The notes under the pieces were generated by a model. The model did no database searches and was not told the DNA's origin. It saw only the letters and a list, made by a program, of their open reading frames with translations. From Paracoccaceae bacterium (GTDB lineage Bacteria > Pseudomonadota > Alphaproteobacteria > Rhodobacterales > Rhodobacteraceae), in NCBI GenBank assembly GCA_016764835.1, contig JAESRD010000322.1:1-24211 (forward strand): a DNA stretch of 24,211 nucleotides, given 5' to 3'. Below are positions 23,716 to 24,211 of this stretch, one piece after another. The position numbers and the translations under genes were made by a program. How positions within the stretch are numbered: position 1 is the stretch's first letter; every line of letters starts with the position of its first letter.

Positions 23716-24005
23716 TGACCGGGTCTTTGCTATGGCTGGTGATTGGCTGGCTTTGGGCGATAAATATTGCAGCCTATCTGGCTTTTTATTTTGATAAACA
23801 AGCCGCTATCCGTCATGATCGGCGTATAAGTGAGCGCGTGCTTTTAACGCTGGCGCTATTTGGCGGCAGCCTTGGCGCCAAGGCTGCACAACGGGTTTTT
23901 CGCCATAAGACCCGCAAACACCCCTTTGCGACATTGCTCGATATCATTATTTTTGGCCAATTTGCCCTTGGGCTGCTGGTGCTTTTTGGCCCGTCATTGA
24001 ACTGA
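23715..24005 (+). CDS. DUF1294 small membrane protein
   Basis: This 96-residue protein has two hydrophobic segments (about 6-25 and 75-92). Between them is the conserved DUF1294 core: FYFDKQAAIRHDRRISERVLL (25-45 region), then FGGSLGAKAAQRVFRHKTRKHPF. It is predicted to sit in the inner membrane; the family has no known function. The ATG overlaps the transporter stop by one base, so it is translationally coupled. A strong hairpin follows between it and the convergent aminotransferase gene. Confidence 0.9.
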   Translation: MTGSLLWLVIGWLWAINIAAYLAFYFDKQAAIRHDRRISERVLLTLALFGGSLGAKAAQRVFRHKTRKHPFATLLDIIIFGQFALGLLVLFGPSLN

Positions 24006-24013
24006 GGTCGGTG

Positions 24014-24048
24014 GCATGGCCGCGCCCCCATCGGGGCCGCGGCCATGC
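24014..24048. terminator. Hairpin between convergent genes
   Basis: GCATGGCCGCG (24014-24024) and CGCGGCCATGC (24038-24048) pair perfectly over 11 bp, and an inner CCCC/GGGG pair closes a 3-nt loop after one mismatch. It lies between the DUF1294 stop and the aminotransferase stop, so it probably ends both transcripts; only a loose T-rich stretch follows on the + side. Confidence 0.7.
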
Positions 24049-24063
24049 GGTTGCTCTGTTATT

Positions 24064-24211
24064 TTACAGGCGGACCAGCTTCTCATAGCCGGCTGAGATT
24101 TCACGCGTCAGCGCGCCAACTTCAAAATTGTAGTCACCGATCTGGCCCACTGGTGTGACCTCGGCCGCCGTGCCTGTCAGCCAACATTGCTCAAAGCTTT
24201 CCAACTCATCA
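24064..24211 (-). CDS. ilvE: Branched-chain amino acid aminotransferase, C-terminal part (partial)
   Basis: On the minus strand the window edge enters a frame ending at TAA (24066-24064). The 48 visible residues contain WLTGTAAEVTPVGQIGDY and end in GYEKLVRL. The TGTAAEVTPV segment is the conserved phosphate-binding loop of PLP fold-type IV BCATs, and G-x-I-G-D-Y with a terminal helix follows in IlvE. It transfers amino groups between branched-chain keto acids and glutamate. The N-terminal part is outside the window. It is a core metabolism gene convergent with the DUF1294 gene, marking the end of the polysaccharide-related region. Confidence 0.88.
   Translation of the reverse strand, partial: DELESFEQCWLTGTAAEVTPVGQIGDYNFEVGALTREISAGYEKLVRL

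Overview
The window looks like a chromosomal segment of an alphaproteobacterium of the Rhodobacterales (Roseobacter/Rhodobacter group). The GC content is moderately high, almost every gene lies on the + strand with 1-8 bp overlaps, and several families are typical of that order: a GTA-type spike base protein of the Rcc01079 family, YjbH/YjbF with a Wza-like exporter, and a PrtD-type secretion system. The species cannot be told from this sequence. No tRNA, rRNA, insertion sequence or CRISPR array was seen.

Layout. (1) Positions 1-6696 hold the distal part of an exopolysaccharide/capsule cluster: the tail of a hexapeptide acyltransferase, two GT2 glycosyltransferases, a SAM methyltransferase, and two complete nucleotide-sugar routes. 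UDP-glucose dehydrogenase plus UDP-glucuronate decarboxylase make UDP-glucuronate and UDP-xylose. GDP-mannose dehydratase plus GDP-fucose synthase make GDP-L-fucose. A YdcF/DUF218 membrane protein follows at about 6715-7494; its first transmembrane segment lies upstream of any ATG, GTG or TTG. (2) Positions 7616-9728 hold a phage-like pair: a small spike base protein and a beta-helix spike fibre. They resemble GhsA/GhsB of Rhodobacter capsulatus, the gene transfer agent head spikes that bind capsule. A PPP-family phosphatase follows. (3) Positions 10597-14802 encode polysaccharide export: YjbH, a YjbF-like lipoprotein and a Wza-like outer-membrane exporter, ending at a probable terminator near 14884-14930. 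(4) Positions 15252-20099 encode a full type I secretion system (PrtD-like ABC exporter, HlyD-like adaptor, NodT-type outer-membrane lipoprotein). It is followed by its likely cargo (20319-22652), a 777-residue beta-helix/PKD/LamG protein with no N-terminal signal peptide and no RTX repeats. A perfect 16-bp hairpin terminator closes this unit. (5) Positions 22780-24211 are housekeeping-like: an EamA transporter, a DUF1294 protein and, convergently, the 3' end of a branched-chain amino acid aminotransferase.

How the genes may work together (inference): regions 1 and 3 make and export a polysaccharide probably containing uronic acid, xylose and fucose. Region 4 secretes a beta-helix protein that may bind, cut or tailor that polymer. 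Region 2 encodes a virus-like spike that may recognise it. Polymer synthesis, export, modification and phage-like recognition therefore sit together. The most notable points are the spike pair inside a polysaccharide locus, G8 and G9 homopolymer tracts in the spike and ABC-exporter genes, a palindromic Fur-like site overlapping a possible -10 element before the secreted cargo, and the apparent non-canonical start of the YdcF gene.
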